Shown here: in pieces, positions 43,767-52,757 of the stretch
Position numbering within the stretch: the first letter of the stretch is position 1
Layout of the letters: every line of letters starts with the position of its first letter
Origin: DASXRA01 sp036502575
GTDB lineage: Bacteria; Actinomycetota; Actinomycetes; Mycobacteriales; Jatrophihabitantaceae
Direction: 5' to 3'
Length of the DNA stretch: 64,000 nucleotides
NCBI GenBank assembly: GCA_036502575.1
Contig: DASXYL010000065.1
Coordinates: forward strand, 62,001 to 126,000
Translations under genes and position numbers: made by a program
The notes under the pieces: model-generated
Databases searched by the model: none
What the model saw: only the letters and a program-made list of their open reading frames with translations
Told to the model about the DNA's origin: nothing

Positions 43767-45133
43767 GCGGCTCTCTCCAGGTATTCGGGCAGCCCGTGGT
43801 CGGCGATCCAGTCGGTGGTGACCCGCGCCGCGCGGAAGTCCGGATGGCCGATTGCGAAGGCAGCGAAGGCGGCGGTGGTCGGCACACCCTGGACCTTCAG
43901 ATCGTGCAGGGCCTTGACCATGCGGTCGGACGCCTCGTCGCGGTCGGCTCCGTGGGCGATCACCTTGGCCAGCAGCGAGTCGTAGTGGGGACTGACGACG
44001 TAGCCCGGCTCGGCGTGTGTGTCGACGCGGATGCCGGGACCCTCCGGTGCCACCCATTCGGTGACCGTCCCTGGGCGGGGCATGAATCCGTCCGTGGGCG
44101 ACTCGCTGGTTATCCTGACCTCGACGGCATGGCCGTTGAGCCGAACGTCGTCCTGCTTGATGTCGAGCGGATCGCCTTGCGCCGAGCGAATCTGCTGGCG
44201 CACGAGGTCGATGCCGGTGACCAGTTCGGTCACCGGGTGCTCGACCTGGATGCGGGCGTTGAATTCGAGGAAGGCGTAGTCGCCGCGGTCGGTGTCGTAG
44301 ATGAACTCGACGGTGCCGGCGCTGTCGAGCCCGATGGCGCGGGCGAATACGAGCCCGCTCGCCCGGATGGCTTGTCTGGTCGCGTCGTCCAGACCAGGGG
44401 CCGGGCTCTCCTCAATTACCTTCTGGTGGCGCCGCTGCAGGGTGCAGTCGCGCTCACCGAGCTGGACGAGATTGCCGTGCCGGTCGCCCAGGACCTGCAC
44501 CTCGACGTGTCGCGCGCGCCGGACGAACCGCTCGACGTACAGCCGCCCGTCGCCGAACGCGGATTGCGACTCGGCGGCCGCACCGGCGAATCGGGCGCGC
44601 AGCTGCATGGCGTCCTGGACCATTGACATTCCGCGGCCACCACCGCCGGCGGCAGCCTTGATCAGGACGGGGTAGCCGAGCTGTCCGGCGGCCGCGACCG
44701 CGTCGTCGACGCCAGCCAGGATCGGCGAGCCGGACAGCACCGGGATTCCCGCGGCGCTGGCAATCTCGCGGGCACGTGCCTTGTCGCCGGCCTCGGCGAC
44801 CACTGCGGGTTTGGGCCCGATGAATGTCAGACCGTTGTCGACGCAAGCCTGCGCGAACTGCGGGTTCTCCGAGAGGAAGCCGTAGCCGGGGTGCACCGCG
44901 TCGCAGTCGCAGCCCAGCGCGGCCGACAAGACCGACGGGATGTGCAGGTAGCTCGCGGTTGCGGGGGGCGGCCCGATGCATACCGCCCGATCGGCCATCG
45001 TCGTCGCCCGGCCTTCGCGGTCGGCGGTGGAGAAAGCGACGACGGTCTCGATGCCCATCGCCCGGCAGGTCCGGATTACTCGCACGGCGATCTCGCCGCG
45101 GTTCGCGACGAGCACCCGGCGGATGTCAGGCAT
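43763..45133 (-). CDS. biotin carboxylase subunit
   Basis: A 456-residue biotin carboxylase of the AccC type, using ATP and bicarbonate to carboxylate biotin on the BCCP. The N-domain is RRVLVANRGEIAVRVIRTCR. ATP-grasp motifs GGGGRGMSMV, the ERDCTLQRRHQKVIEE block, and FLEFNARIQVEHPVTE with catalytic Glu/Asn/Arg are in place. It overlaps the carboxyltransferase by four bases and the BCCP by eight bases, so the three form a split carboxylase. Length is normal and no biotinyl domain is attached. Confidence 0.95.
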   Translation of the reverse strand: MPDIRRVLVANRGEIAVRVIRTCRAMGIETVVAFSTADREGRATTMADRAVCIGPPPATASYLHIPSVLSAALGCDCDAVHPGYGFLSENPQFAQACVDNGLTFIGPKPAVVAEAGDKARAREIASAAGIPVLSGSPILAGVDDAVAAAGQLGYPVLIKAAAGGGGRGMSMVQDAMQLRARFAGAAAESQSAFGDGRLYVERFVRRARHVEVQVLGDRHGNLVQLGERDCTLQRRHQKVIEESPAPGLDDATRQAIRASGLVFARAIGLDSAGTVEFIYDTDRGDYAFLEFNARIQVEHPVTELVTGIDLVRQQIRSAQGDPLDIKQDDVRLNGHAVEVRITSESPTDGFMPRPGTVTEWVAPEGPGIRVDTHAEPGYVVSPHYDSLLAKVIAHGADRDEASDRMVKALHDLKVQGVPTTAAFAAFAIGHPDFRAARVTTDWIADHGLPEYLERAA

Positions 45134-45626
45134 CGGCCGGCTCGATCAAGAACAGCACCTGGTCGAACTCGACCATCTGGGCGTTGGCGACGCAGACCTT
45201 GACCACCGTGCCCGCGCACGGTGCGCTGATGTGGTTCATCAGCTTCATCACCTCGACGATGCCGAGCTGCTGGTCGGCCTCGATGGTTTGGCCGACCTCG
45301 ACGAACGGCGGCTCGCCTGGGCTCGGCGCCACCCAGAACGCCCCGACCGCCGGCGAGCGGACGTCGACGTACTTGCCGGGTACCGGCTCAGGATCGCCGG
45401 ACAGCTGCTCCGGCGCCTCGACCACCGTCATAGGACCTGCCGCCGCGGGCGCCGGCGCCGTCTCCGCAATCGCGACGGAGGACGGAGGAGCTGCCCGCGT
45501 GACCGGCGCCCCGTCCCGGCCGAGCACGAGATGCGTGCCCCCGATGTCGAGTTCGAGGCTCACCCAGCGCGATTCGGTGAACGTCCGGACGAGCTCCTTG
45601 ATCTCCCCCAGCGTCACGTCGCTCAT
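45126..45626 (-). CDS. biotin carboxyl carrier protein (AccB-like)
   Basis: A 166-residue BCCP. The C-terminal biotinyl domain starts at about residue 88 (VRSPAVGAFWVAPSPGEPPF) and holds the biotinylation motif EVMKLM, with the lysine at about residue 127. The N-terminal part begins SDVTLGEIKELVRTFTESRW, as in AccB of acetyl-CoA carboxylase, and an Ala/Pro linker joins the two. It carries carboxyl groups between the biotin carboxylase and the carboxyltransferase encoded next to it. Confidence 0.95.
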   Translation of the reverse strand: MSDVTLGEIKELVRTFTESRWVSLELDIGGTHLVLGRDGAPVTRAAPPSSVAIAETAPAPAAAGPMTVVEAPEQLSGDPEPVPGKYVDVRSPAVGAFWVAPSPGEPPFVEVGQTIEADQQLGIVEVMKLMNHISAPCAGTVVKVCVANAQMVEFDQVLFLIEPADA

Positions 45627-47353
45627 GTCGCCGCTGCCAAGGCCGCGAGCAGGACCGGCAGCGCATGCGGCGTGACGATCGTGTGGACGCCCGCGGCGAC
45701 TGCAGCGACCACCCCGGCATCCGTGCCGAAGTAGGCCCCGGCCACCGCCTCCGTACCAGGAGGTATGGACGGCTCCCGCTCGCCCAGCTCGAGGCCCGGA
45801 AGGAGGTCGGCGTCAAACAGGGGCCCCGGGGCGTGCGCCAAAACCGTCACCGACGCCCGCGCGCGCGCCCACGCGGTGAGCGTGCGCAGGTCCGGGTCGT
45901 CGTCCTCGGTGACGGCATTCGTGGCCAGTGCGCCGTCGTAGACCTTGCCGCCAATCGCGTCCACCGTGACGACGCGGCCCACCATTCGGCTCATCGCTCC
46001 GTCACCGCACCCGACGACGCAGGGCGTGTCCAGCGCACGGGTCACCACCGCAGCGTGCGACGTCGATCCGCCGTGCTCGGTGACCACCGCCGCAGCCGCG
46101 ATCATGCCGTGCACGTCCTCGGGACTCGTGGTGTGGCGGACGAGGATCGCTCCCGGCATCTGCGCGGCCTCCTCCGGTGTCGCCACCGCGAGCCCGGTCG
46201 CGACGCCGGGACTGGCCGCGACACCTTCTGCCAGCACCCGCGCGCCGACCACGTCGGCGATCGTGGGACGCAGCAACGCTCGGACCTGATCCGCCGTAAC
46301 CCGGCCCAGCGCTTCGTCGGCGGAGATGACGCCTTCGCGTTCGAGCTCCACCGCGATCCGGGCGGCGGCTCGGGCGGTGCGCTTCGCCGGACGGGATTGC
46401 AGCAGGTACAGCACGCCCTGTTGGACGGTGAATTCGATGTCCTGGGCGTCGCGGCCGTCCGCGTCCAGCTTCTCGGCAGCCGCCAGTAACTCAACGTGCA
46501 CCTCGGGCGCCCGCTTGCCGAGGCAGGCTAGCGGCTGCGGCGTGATCCGCCCGGAGACGACGTCCTCGCCCTGGCCGTGCGGCAGATATTCGCCATAGGG
46601 CTCGCGCCGTCCGGTGACCGGGTTGCGGCTGAACACCACGCCGGTCCCGGACGCGTCGTCGAGGTTGCCGAAGACCATTGCCTGCACGGTCACCGCGGTG
46701 CCGAGATCTTGCTGGATGCCGTGGTGCTCGCGATAGGCGATCGCTCGTCGCGACCGGCTCGACGCGAACACCGCCGCCACCGCCGCGTCCAGCTGCTGCC
46801 ACGGATCGGCCGGTACGTCCGCACCCGCATCGGCGTGCACCGCAGCGCGCACCGCCTCGGTCGAGTCGATGTCGTCGAGCTCGTCGAGGCAGCCGAGCAC
46901 GAGGCGTCCGTAGAAGACGCAAAACCGACGATGCACGTCCGCCGCAAACTCCGGCGAGCCGGTCTCGTCGGCCAGGGCACGCTCGACATCGGCGTTCATG
47001 CCTAGGTTGAGGATCGTGTCCATCATCCCGGGCATGCTCACTGCCGCGCCCGATCGCACCGAGACGAGCAGCGGCCGAGCGGCGCCGCCTAACGTTCGGC
47101 CCAGCTCTGCTTCGAGGACGCTGACGCCGGACCGCAGTTCGTCCGCGAGACCGTCGGGCAGACCACCCGATCCGTCGAAGTAGGCGCTACACGCTTCGGT
47201 GGTCACGACGAACGCCGGCGGCACCCGCAGGCCGAGTGACCGCATCCGCCACAGGCTCCACGCCTTGCCGCCGACCAGCTCGCGGCTCGGCGAGGCGATG
47301 CGGTCATCGGGCACGACAAGCCACCGGAACGGCGCGGTCTGCACGGTGCTCAT
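45623..47353 (-). CDS. PPDK/PEP-synthase-like phosphotransferase lacking the PEP-binding barrel
   Basis: A 576-residue protein with the ATP-binding domain of pyruvate phosphate dikinase (LVGGKAWSLWRMRSLGLRVP, SVRSGAAVSMPGMMDTILNL, VVFSRNPVTGRREPYGEYLP). The swivelling phosphohistidine domain has EHGGSTSHAAVVTRALDTP with catalytic His at about 433. After a further 140 residues it stops, without the C-terminal TIM barrel that binds PEP/pyruvate. It could therefore phosphorylate its own histidine but needs another acceptor. Phenylphosphate synthase is a known precedent for PEP-synthase parts acting on a non-PEP substrate. Its end and start overlap neighbours by four bases. Confidence 0.88.
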   Translation of the reverse strand: MSTVQTAPFRWLVVPDDRIASPSRELVGGKAWSLWRMRSLGLRVPPAFVVTTEACSAYFDGSGGLPDGLADELRSGVSVLEAELGRTLGGAARPLLVSVRSGAAVSMPGMMDTILNLGMNADVERALADETGSPEFAADVHRRFCVFYGRLVLGCLDELDDIDSTEAVRAAVHADAGADVPADPWQQLDAAVAAVFASSRSRRAIAYREHHGIQQDLGTAVTVQAMVFGNLDDASGTGVVFSRNPVTGRREPYGEYLPHGQGEDVVSGRITPQPLACLGKRAPEVHVELLAAAEKLDADGRDAQDIEFTVQQGVLYLLQSRPAKRTARAAARIAVELEREGVISADEALGRVTADQVRALLRPTIADVVGARVLAEGVAASPGVATGLAVATPEEAAQMPGAILVRHTTSPEDVHGMIAAAAVVTEHGGSTSHAAVVTRALDTPCVVGCGDGAMSRMVGRVVTVDAIGGKVYDGALATNAVTEDDDPDLRTLTAWARARASVTVLAHAPGPLFDADLLPGLELGEREPSIPPGTEAVAGAYFGTDAGVVAAVAAGVHTIVTPHALPVLLAALAAAT

Positions 47354-47958
47354 TCGGGACGCTCCCGGCCCATCACACGCAACAGGTGCTCGTGCATCTG
47401 GAACCAGACCGTGTGGAAGGAGTCGACACGCACTCCGCTGACGTAGTCGGTCTCGCCACTCTCGGCGCGCGTTAGCGCGGCGCCGACGCGCGCGAGGAAC
47501 CGGCCCACATAGGGCTCCCGATCGACCAGCGGCTGCAGCACGCGGTGCGCCTTCTCGTGTGCGCCGCCCAGTCGGTCGATGATCTTCGCGTCGTAGTCGG
47601 CATCGGCATGATGGTTCGGCGCGCGGTCGCCGTTCACGTCGATCGTCTGCCAGTCGGTCATCAACGTCAGCACGCGCTTGTTGACGCCTGCTTCGAACTG
47701 CTCGATCGCGTCGACCAGCGCTTGGTCTGAGCGCTGATCGGCGAACCACGCGGGGTACGCCGCATCCAGAACGTCCCGCCCGGCCGGAGTGATCATGTAC
47801 GAGCCGCGGGCCGCCGCCACCGCTGCGACGGCGATGCCCTTCTCGAGGGCTGCCTTGATGTCGTCGGCATCCTGCTCGATGATCGCGGCGAGCTGATCGG
47901 CGTCGGCCAGCTGCCGCAAGGTCAGCGTGTGCAGCGTGAGCAGGTACGGGTCAGACAT
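47350..47958 (-). CDS. winged-helix protein paired with PPDK-like genes
   Basis: A 202-residue protein. The N-terminal about 75 residues fit a winged helix (LRQLADADQLAAIIEQDADD, then GSYMITPAGRDVLDAAYPAW). The C-terminal helical domain holds FEAGVNKRVLTLMTDWQTID, YDAKIIDRLGGAHE and VDSFHTVWFQMHEHLLRVMG. From memory, proteins of this build occur next to or fused with PPDK-like proteins in actinobacteria, but I know no assigned function. It overlaps the PPDK-like gene by four bases and the ligase by eight. Confidence 0.65.
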   Translation of the reverse strand: MSDPYLLTLHTLTLRQLADADQLAAIIEQDADDIKAALEKGIAVAAVAAARGSYMITPAGRDVLDAAYPAWFADQRSDQALVDAIEQFEAGVNKRVLTLMTDWQTIDVNGDRAPNHHADADYDAKIIDRLGGAHEKAHRVLQPLVDREPYVGRFLARVGAALTRAESGETDYVSGVRVDSFHTVWFQMHEHLLRVMGRERPE

Positions 47959-49438
47959 GCGCGTTCTCCTTCGCGATCCGGTCCGCGATCCGGTCGCGCA
48001 CCTCCCGGCGCAGGGACTTGCCGACCGGACTCTTGGGCAGCTCGGTCCAGATCTCGATGTCCCGCGGCCGCTTGAAGCCAGCCAGCCGGCCGGCGCAATG
48101 CGCGAGGATCTCCTCGCCGGTTACGTCCCGGCGTAGCACAACGGCGGCCGTGACCCGCTCGCCCCACTTCTCGTCGGGCAGGCCGACCACGGCAGCTTCA
48201 CGCACCGCCGGATGTGAGAGCAGGACGTCCTCCACTTCGCGCGGATAGACGTTGAAGCCGCCACTGATGATCACGTCGTGGCGGCGGTCGAGCAGGTAGA
48301 GGTAACCGTCGTCGTCGCGCTGACCGATGTCGCCGGTGTGCAGCCAGCCGTCCAGCTCGATCGTCTCCGCCGTCGCCTCCGGCCGGCGCCAGTAGCGGTT
48401 CATCGTGTGCGGCCCGCGGGTGAGCACCTCGCCCACTCCACCCGGCTCCAATGAGATGCCGTCCGCGTCGCGCACATCGACCTCGACGAACGTGTACGGC
48501 TTGCCCGCCGACGTGAGCCGGGCCGGCGTGTGCTCCCACGGCTGCAGGCAGGTGATTGCGAGCGGCGCCTCGGCCTGGCCGTACAGCTGCGCAAACACGG
48601 GTCCGAGCACGTCCAGGCCGCGTTGTAGCAGGGAGGTCGCGATCGGGGCGCCGCCGTAGCAGAGCCGTTCGAGCCCGAGCTTCGCCGACGGTGTCGATGA
48701 GTCCTCGAGGAGCATCGAGATCATCGTCGGGACCATGAACGTGCTCGTGGCGGAGTGCCGCTCCGCTGCCTCGAGGAACGCCTGCGGCGAGAACTTCTCG
48801 ACGATGACGTTGGCCGCGCCCTTAACGAGGTGCGGAAGGAAGAACGCGCCGCTGCCGTGGGTGATCGGCGCCGCGTGCAGCATCACCGAGTCCGGGCGAA
48901 GGTTCGGCAGCAGGTCGACGAGGAAGTTGCCGACCTCGGCCAGCTCGCTGCGCGTGGTGAGTACGACGGCTTTCGGCTTGCCGGTCGTGCCGCCGGTGTA
49001 GGCCAGCCGCAACGGGGCGTCTTGGACGCGCGGCACGTCGCACGGCGTGGCCGGCGCCTTCTCGATCAGGGCTTGCAGGTCGTGTGCCGCGATAGCGATC
49101 TCGACGTCCGCCGGCGGATCCCCGATGTACACCAGGCCGCGCGACTGCGAATCCTCGATCTTGTAGGCGTGTTCGTGCAGCGTCTCCCGGACGTTGAGCG
49201 GAACCCGCACCAGGCCGGCCTTGGCCAGTGCGTAGTACACGACCACTCCGTCGACGCCGTTCGGCATGAGTACCGAAACCCGATCGCCGGCGTCGAATCC
49301 GAGGGCCCGCAGGGCGTTCCCGAGCCGGTCGGTCAGCTCGTCGAACTCGGCGAAGCTCACCACGCGGTCGGCGGCGATCAGCGCGGGGGCCGCACCGTAG
49401 TGGTGGCCGGCACGCCGGATCAGGTCTGCTATCTGCAC
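47951..49438 (-). CDS. AMP-dependent acyl-CoA ligase
   Basis: A 495-residue adenylate-forming ligase activating a carboxylic acid to its CoA ester. The P-loop-like A3 motif is YTGGTTGKPKAVVLT, the A5 motif is QLYGQAEAPLAITC, A7 is LHTGDIGQRDDDGYLYLLDR, A8 is FNVYPREVEDVL and the A10 lysine is in PKSPVGKSLRRE. The GTG at 49438 has AGAGGAG upstream and starts the usual N-terminus (IADLIRRAGHHYGAAPALIA); the frame is open to 49522. Substrate unknown; its place between partner 1 and the PPDK group suggests it activates the pathway substrate or an intermediate. Confidence 0.93.
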   Translation of the reverse strand: MQIADLIRRAGHHYGAAPALIAADRVVSFAEFDELTDRLGNALRALGFDAGDRVSVLMPNGVDGVVVYYALAKAGLVRVPLNVRETLHEHAYKIEDSQSRGLVYIGDPPADVEIAIAAHDLQALIEKAPATPCDVPRVQDAPLRLAYTGGTTGKPKAVVLTTRSELAEVGNFLVDLLPNLRPDSVMLHAAPITHGSGAFFLPHLVKGAANVIVEKFSPQAFLEAAERHSATSTFMVPTMISMLLEDSSTPSAKLGLERLCYGGAPIATSLLQRGLDVLGPVFAQLYGQAEAPLAITCLQPWEHTPARLTSAGKPYTFVEVDVRDADGISLEPGGVGEVLTRGPHTMNRYWRRPEATAETIELDGWLHTGDIGQRDDDGYLYLLDRRHDVIISGGFNVYPREVEDVLLSHPAVREAAVVGLPDEKWGERVTAAVVLRRDVTGEEILAHCAGRLAGFKRPRDIEIWTELPKSPVGKSLRREVRDRIADRIAKENAHV

Positions 49439-49533
49439 GACAGCTCCTCTTGCGTGGCTGCGATGTCCGACCATGACGCTATGCAGCACCGGCCGTTCGG
49501 CGCTGTCCACGAAGGGGGGCAACCGGCGGGGGC

Positions 49534-51099
49534 TTAGCCCGTCGGCAGATCGGCGCGGAGCAGTCCGGCGCCGCGATCGGCCAAGTTGCGTGAACCGCGC
49601 TGTTCGAGCCTGTAGAGCTCATCGGCGAGCGGGGACAAGTGGTTCCGCTTGACCCACTCCTCGTCGAGATAGCGGTATTGCTCCCCGAGAGTGGACGGGC
49701 GGAACTCGCGCGCACGCCGGTTGTACTCCTCGAGATCGACCCGACCGGCGCTGGTGACCCAGAGCCCCGACTTCGGTTCCAGACTCGTCGAGCCCGAGAA
49801 CTTCGAGCGGTCACCAGCGGTCAGTGCGACATCGGACCCGTGATCGGCGACCGGGTAAGGGATACCGGTCAACATGTTCTGGTTGAGGCCCGAGTACCGC
49901 GCCATCGAGTATTCGTTGGCCTTCTGATGTGGGAAGCCGAGCAGGCCCACCATCTCGCCCAGGTTGTCGCGTCCGTACTCGTCGTTCATCAGCGGCTTGA
50001 ACCTCTGGACCCGCTCGTCGAGTTCGAACCAGTCCTCCTGCCGGTACGTCCCGGTGAGGTGAGCGAAGTCCTTCGCGACCGACGAGTAGACCAGAGCTCC
50101 CGCGTCGATCATCTGCTCGCGCGACCAGCTCGCGATCCGCTTCCACAGCTCGGCGGTCGCCTCGTTGAGGATCTCGCGGTAGGACTCCATGGTGTCGGCG
50201 AGTGCGTCCGCATTGTCCATACCGGTAGGTACGTAGCCGTCGGTAAGTGCGTCGGAGGTGTACATGCCGACGGCGACGATGTTCGCCGCGTCGTAGGTTG
50301 GCTCCGCCTCGAACGATGCCCAGTCGTCCATCAGGAGGAAGTTGGTGTCTTTGAACACCAGTGGGATGGTGAGGTTCGCAACCGGCAACCGCGTGGCGAT
50401 GCCGTCCAGCCAGGGGTAGTCGCCTTCGGTGAGTTCGAAAAAGTCGCGGACGATCATCTGCCGGCGGTCGCCGAAGTTGTAGGGGCCGCTGTTGTGAATG
50501 CCGATGCGGCACTCGCAATGGGCCAGGAACGCGTACTGCGACAGCTGGGCCAGCAGTTTTACAGCGGCGCTGTGCAGGCGGTCGCCGGCGGTAACCCCGT
50601 ACAGGTCGGATTCGAAGACCTGCAGGGTGCGCTCAGGGAGCAGCTGGCTGCGATCGCCGAACTCCTTGTTGGTGAGGTGACCGTCGTTGCGGTGGTAGGC
50701 CAGGTTGAACCGGCGGGAGAAGTCGAGTACGTCGACGACGTCCTGCGCCGCGTCCTCGGGACCGAGCAGTCCCCAGTTCAGCAGCATTTCCCGGCCCAAG
50801 AGGTAGAAGGTGGGGATGCCCCACGCGGCGTTCACGGTGTCGACCTTCAGGCTCACTTCCCGCGCGCGGTCGCCGAGCTCCTCAGCCGGCGTCACGGCGT
50901 CGATCTCGCGCAGCAGCGTCGGGAGCCGGTAGAAGCTGTTGAGGTAGGACAGCAGCATGTACGGGTTCATCGGGAACAGCTTCGACTCCTGGACCGTCCG
51001 CGTGATGCACAGCCAGTAGGTCGTGTCGCTGAGGTTGCGCAGGAAGTTGTTCGTCTCGAGCAGTGCGCGGTAGGTCGGAGAGGTCGTCGAGGTACCCAT
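49534..51099 (-). CDS. unknown protein, partner 1 of a swivelling-domain gene
   Basis: A protein of about 520 residues that I cannot assign to a named family. It is paralogous to the proteins at 53922-55178 and 55554-56729. Shared marks are ESKLFPMNPYMLLSYLNSFY near the start, GREMLLNWG, GIHNSGPYNFGDRR, VRDFFELTEGDYPWLDGIAT and MDDWASFEAEP. A C-terminal extension of about 110 residues is unique to this copy. No signal peptide, membrane helix or ATP-grasp motif is seen. Its gene follows the stand-alone swivelling domain gene 51101-51820. A GTG at 51108 is an alternative start. It may be the substrate-binding component of a phosphotransferase. Confidence 0.75.
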   Translation of the reverse strand: MGTSTTSPTYRALLETNNFLRNLSDTTYWLCITRTVQESKLFPMNPYMLLSYLNSFYRLPTLLREIDAVTPAEELGDRAREVSLKVDTVNAAWGIPTFYLLGREMLLNWGLLGPEDAAQDVVDVLDFSRRFNLAYHRNDGHLTNKEFGDRSQLLPERTLQVFESDLYGVTAGDRLHSAAVKLLAQLSQYAFLAHCECRIGIHNSGPYNFGDRRQMIVRDFFELTEGDYPWLDGIATRLPVANLTIPLVFKDTNFLLMDDWASFEAEPTYDAANIVAVGMYTSDALTDGYVPTGMDNADALADTMESYREILNEATAELWKRIASWSREQMIDAGALVYSSVAKDFAHLTGTYRQEDWFELDERVQRFKPLMNDEYGRDNLGEMVGLLGFPHQKANEYSMARYSGLNQNMLTGIPYPVADHGSDVALTAGDRSKFSGSTSLEPKSGLWVTSAGRVDLEEYNRRAREFRPSTLGEQYRYLDEEWVKRNHLSPLADELYRLEQRGSRNLADRGAGLLRADLPTG

Positions 51100-51100
51100 G

Positions 51101-51820
51101 TCAGCCACCGTTCTCGATCTTCCAGATCCGGGCGTGCCCGGTGTCGCCGGTCTCGTATGCGTCCGATGCGGGCGGCGGCGCGGTCACCTCGATCTCGACG
51201 ACGTCGCCGTCGGCCAGGGTGTCGATCTTGCAGTTCATAAGGGTCGGGACGTCGTACTCGCGGGCCAGGATGCCCAGATGCGAGCGGACCGTCCCGCCCA
51301 GGCAGACGACGCCGGCGAACCCTTCGATGATCGGTGCGGTCAGGGTGCCGCCAGAGTCGTCGATCACCGCGATCGTGCCGGGCGGAATGCCGTCAGTCAG
51401 ATAGTTCATGACCTGCTCGATGTTCGAGATCAGCGCGACGGGCCCGCGGAGCGGAGCTGGCTTGCGGATGACGTTGTCACCCGTGCCGACCTGGCGACGT
51501 CCGTCCACGATCTCGAATGAGTGCTCCGCGGACGGGGTCGGCTTTTGCGGCTGCTTGTACTTCTGCGGTTCGGCCTCGAAGGAGATCGTCGCCGAGAAGT
51601 CGAAGCGGTAGCCCGATTCGAGCGTCTCCTGCTCGATCGCCTCAGCGTCGGCCCGAGAGAACAGGTCGAGTTCTCGGTCGAAGACGATTTTCGACCACGG
51701 CTCGCCGATCTCGGCTAAACGTCGTGCGACCAAGTCTCGTACGGCGGAGTTGTACCGCGCTGGGAGCGGCATCAACTCGCTTGATCCCCACTTCGGCGGA
51801 GTCGTTGCAGGCACGGACAT
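51101..51820 (-). CDS. stand-alone PEP-enzyme swivelling domain protein 1
   Basis: A 239-residue protein whose C-terminal half is a PEP-utilising-enzyme mobile domain: GTIAVIDDSGGTLTAPIIEG, then GTVRSHLGILAREYDVPTLM, with the presumed phosphohistidine at 181. In PPDK and PEP synthase the corresponding block is GGxTSHAAxVAR. The N-terminal 115 residues are helical and unmatched. There is no ATP-binding domain, so phosphate must come from another protein. It is divergent from the LuxR gene and the first gene of the twelve-gene operon reaching to 39524. Start chosen at the ATG with GAGAGG upstream. Confidence 0.8.
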   Translation of the reverse strand: MSVPATTPPKWGSSELMPLPARYNSAVRDLVARRLAEIGEPWSKIVFDRELDLFSRADAEAIEQETLESGYRFDFSATISFEAEPQKYKQPQKPTPSAEHSFEIVDGRRQVGTGDNVIRKPAPLRGPVALISNIEQVMNYLTDGIPPGTIAVIDDSGGTLTAPIIEGFAGVVCLGGTVRSHLGILAREYDVPTLMNCKIDTLADGDVVEIEVTAPPPASDAYETGDTGHARIWKIENGG

Positions 51821-51932
51821 GGGCACCTCTCGCGGGTAGCGTCGAGCGTCCGATCAGCTGGCTTGCGCCGATCGGACCAATGTCAGTCACGAAGAGATTT
51901 CGGTTTGTTCACCTGACTGAAATCTAGGTACT

Positions 51933-52757
51933 GTGCCAGGTGTGACGCAGTCCACGATGGTGGACAGTGCGAGTCCGGTGTCCGGGACACCATCCGTCCG
52001 ACGCGGTCGCGCCGTCCTCCGAAATGCCGACTACAAGCGCGCGTTCGAGGTGCTCGAGCGGTGCGACTCCGCCGCCTGCCTCTCAGACTTCAAGGAGCAG
52101 GTCGTCGAGGCGATCGGCAGCGTGCTCGGTTTCCAGCACACATCATTCTTCGCTGGCCCCACGTTCCAAACGACGTTCGGCGACCGAGGGCCGATCCTCG
52201 GCGGGAACACCATCAAGATGTTCCCGGAGTACCAGGACCGCTGGTCCAAGTACGACCTGTTCTCCTCGCCCATCGCGCTACGCATGTTGATGTCGAGCGG
52301 CGTCGCGTCATTGCCGGAGCTCGTGGCCATCGGTGGGCTGCCGTCCACGGCGACTGCCTACATCCGGCACTTCCTCGTGAACACGTGGGGAATGGAGACC
52401 GCGGGCGCGATGCGCCTTGATCTGTACGGTAGTCACACGGCCCTGATCGGCGTGTTCGACTCGAATCCCGACGCGCTCGGTCCGAACGAGTTGGGCACGC
52501 TTCGCCTGCTCAGCCGGCAACTGTCAGCGATCGCGCGCGGCATCCCGTTCGTGCCGGCCCGCGCCGCGTTCAGCAACCTGTCGGGACGTCAGCGCGAGGT
52601 CGTCCGCCTGATCGCCGAAGGCCTGAGTAACGCGCAGATCGCCACCGCTCTGTGCCTCGCCGAGGACAGCGTCAAGAAGTACGTCAGCCGGATTCTTACC
52701 GCTACGGAGTGCCAGACCAGGATGGAGCTCGCCATCCTGGCCCGGTCCGGAATGTAG
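51933..52757 (+). CDS. LuxR-family transcriptional regulator
   Basis: A regulator of about 274 residues. The C-terminal GerE/LuxR helix-turn-helix is clear: LSGRQREVVRLIAEGLSNAQ, then IATALCLAEDSVKKYVSRIL. The N-terminal 200 residues look like a ligand-sensing domain but are not recognised. The start could be GTG 51933, GTG 51942 or ATG 51957; none has a strong ribosome site. It is the only plus-strand gene in the island, divergent from swivelling-domain gene 1 and convergent with the 52758-53903 gene with no spacer. It is the obvious candidate regulator of both flanking operons. Confidence 0.85.
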   Translation: MPGVTQSTMVDSASPVSGTPSVRRGRAVLRNADYKRAFEVLERCDSAACLSDFKEQVVEAIGSVLGFQHTSFFAGPTFQTTFGDRGPILGGNTIKMFPEYQDRWSKYDLFSSPIALRMLMSSGVASLPELVAIGGLPSTATAYIRHFLVNTWGMETAGAMRLDLYGSHTALIGVFDSNPDALGPNELGTLRLLSRQLSAIARGIPFVPARAAFSNLSGRQREVVRLIAEGLSNAQIATALCLAEDSVKKYVSRILTATECQTRMELAILARSGM

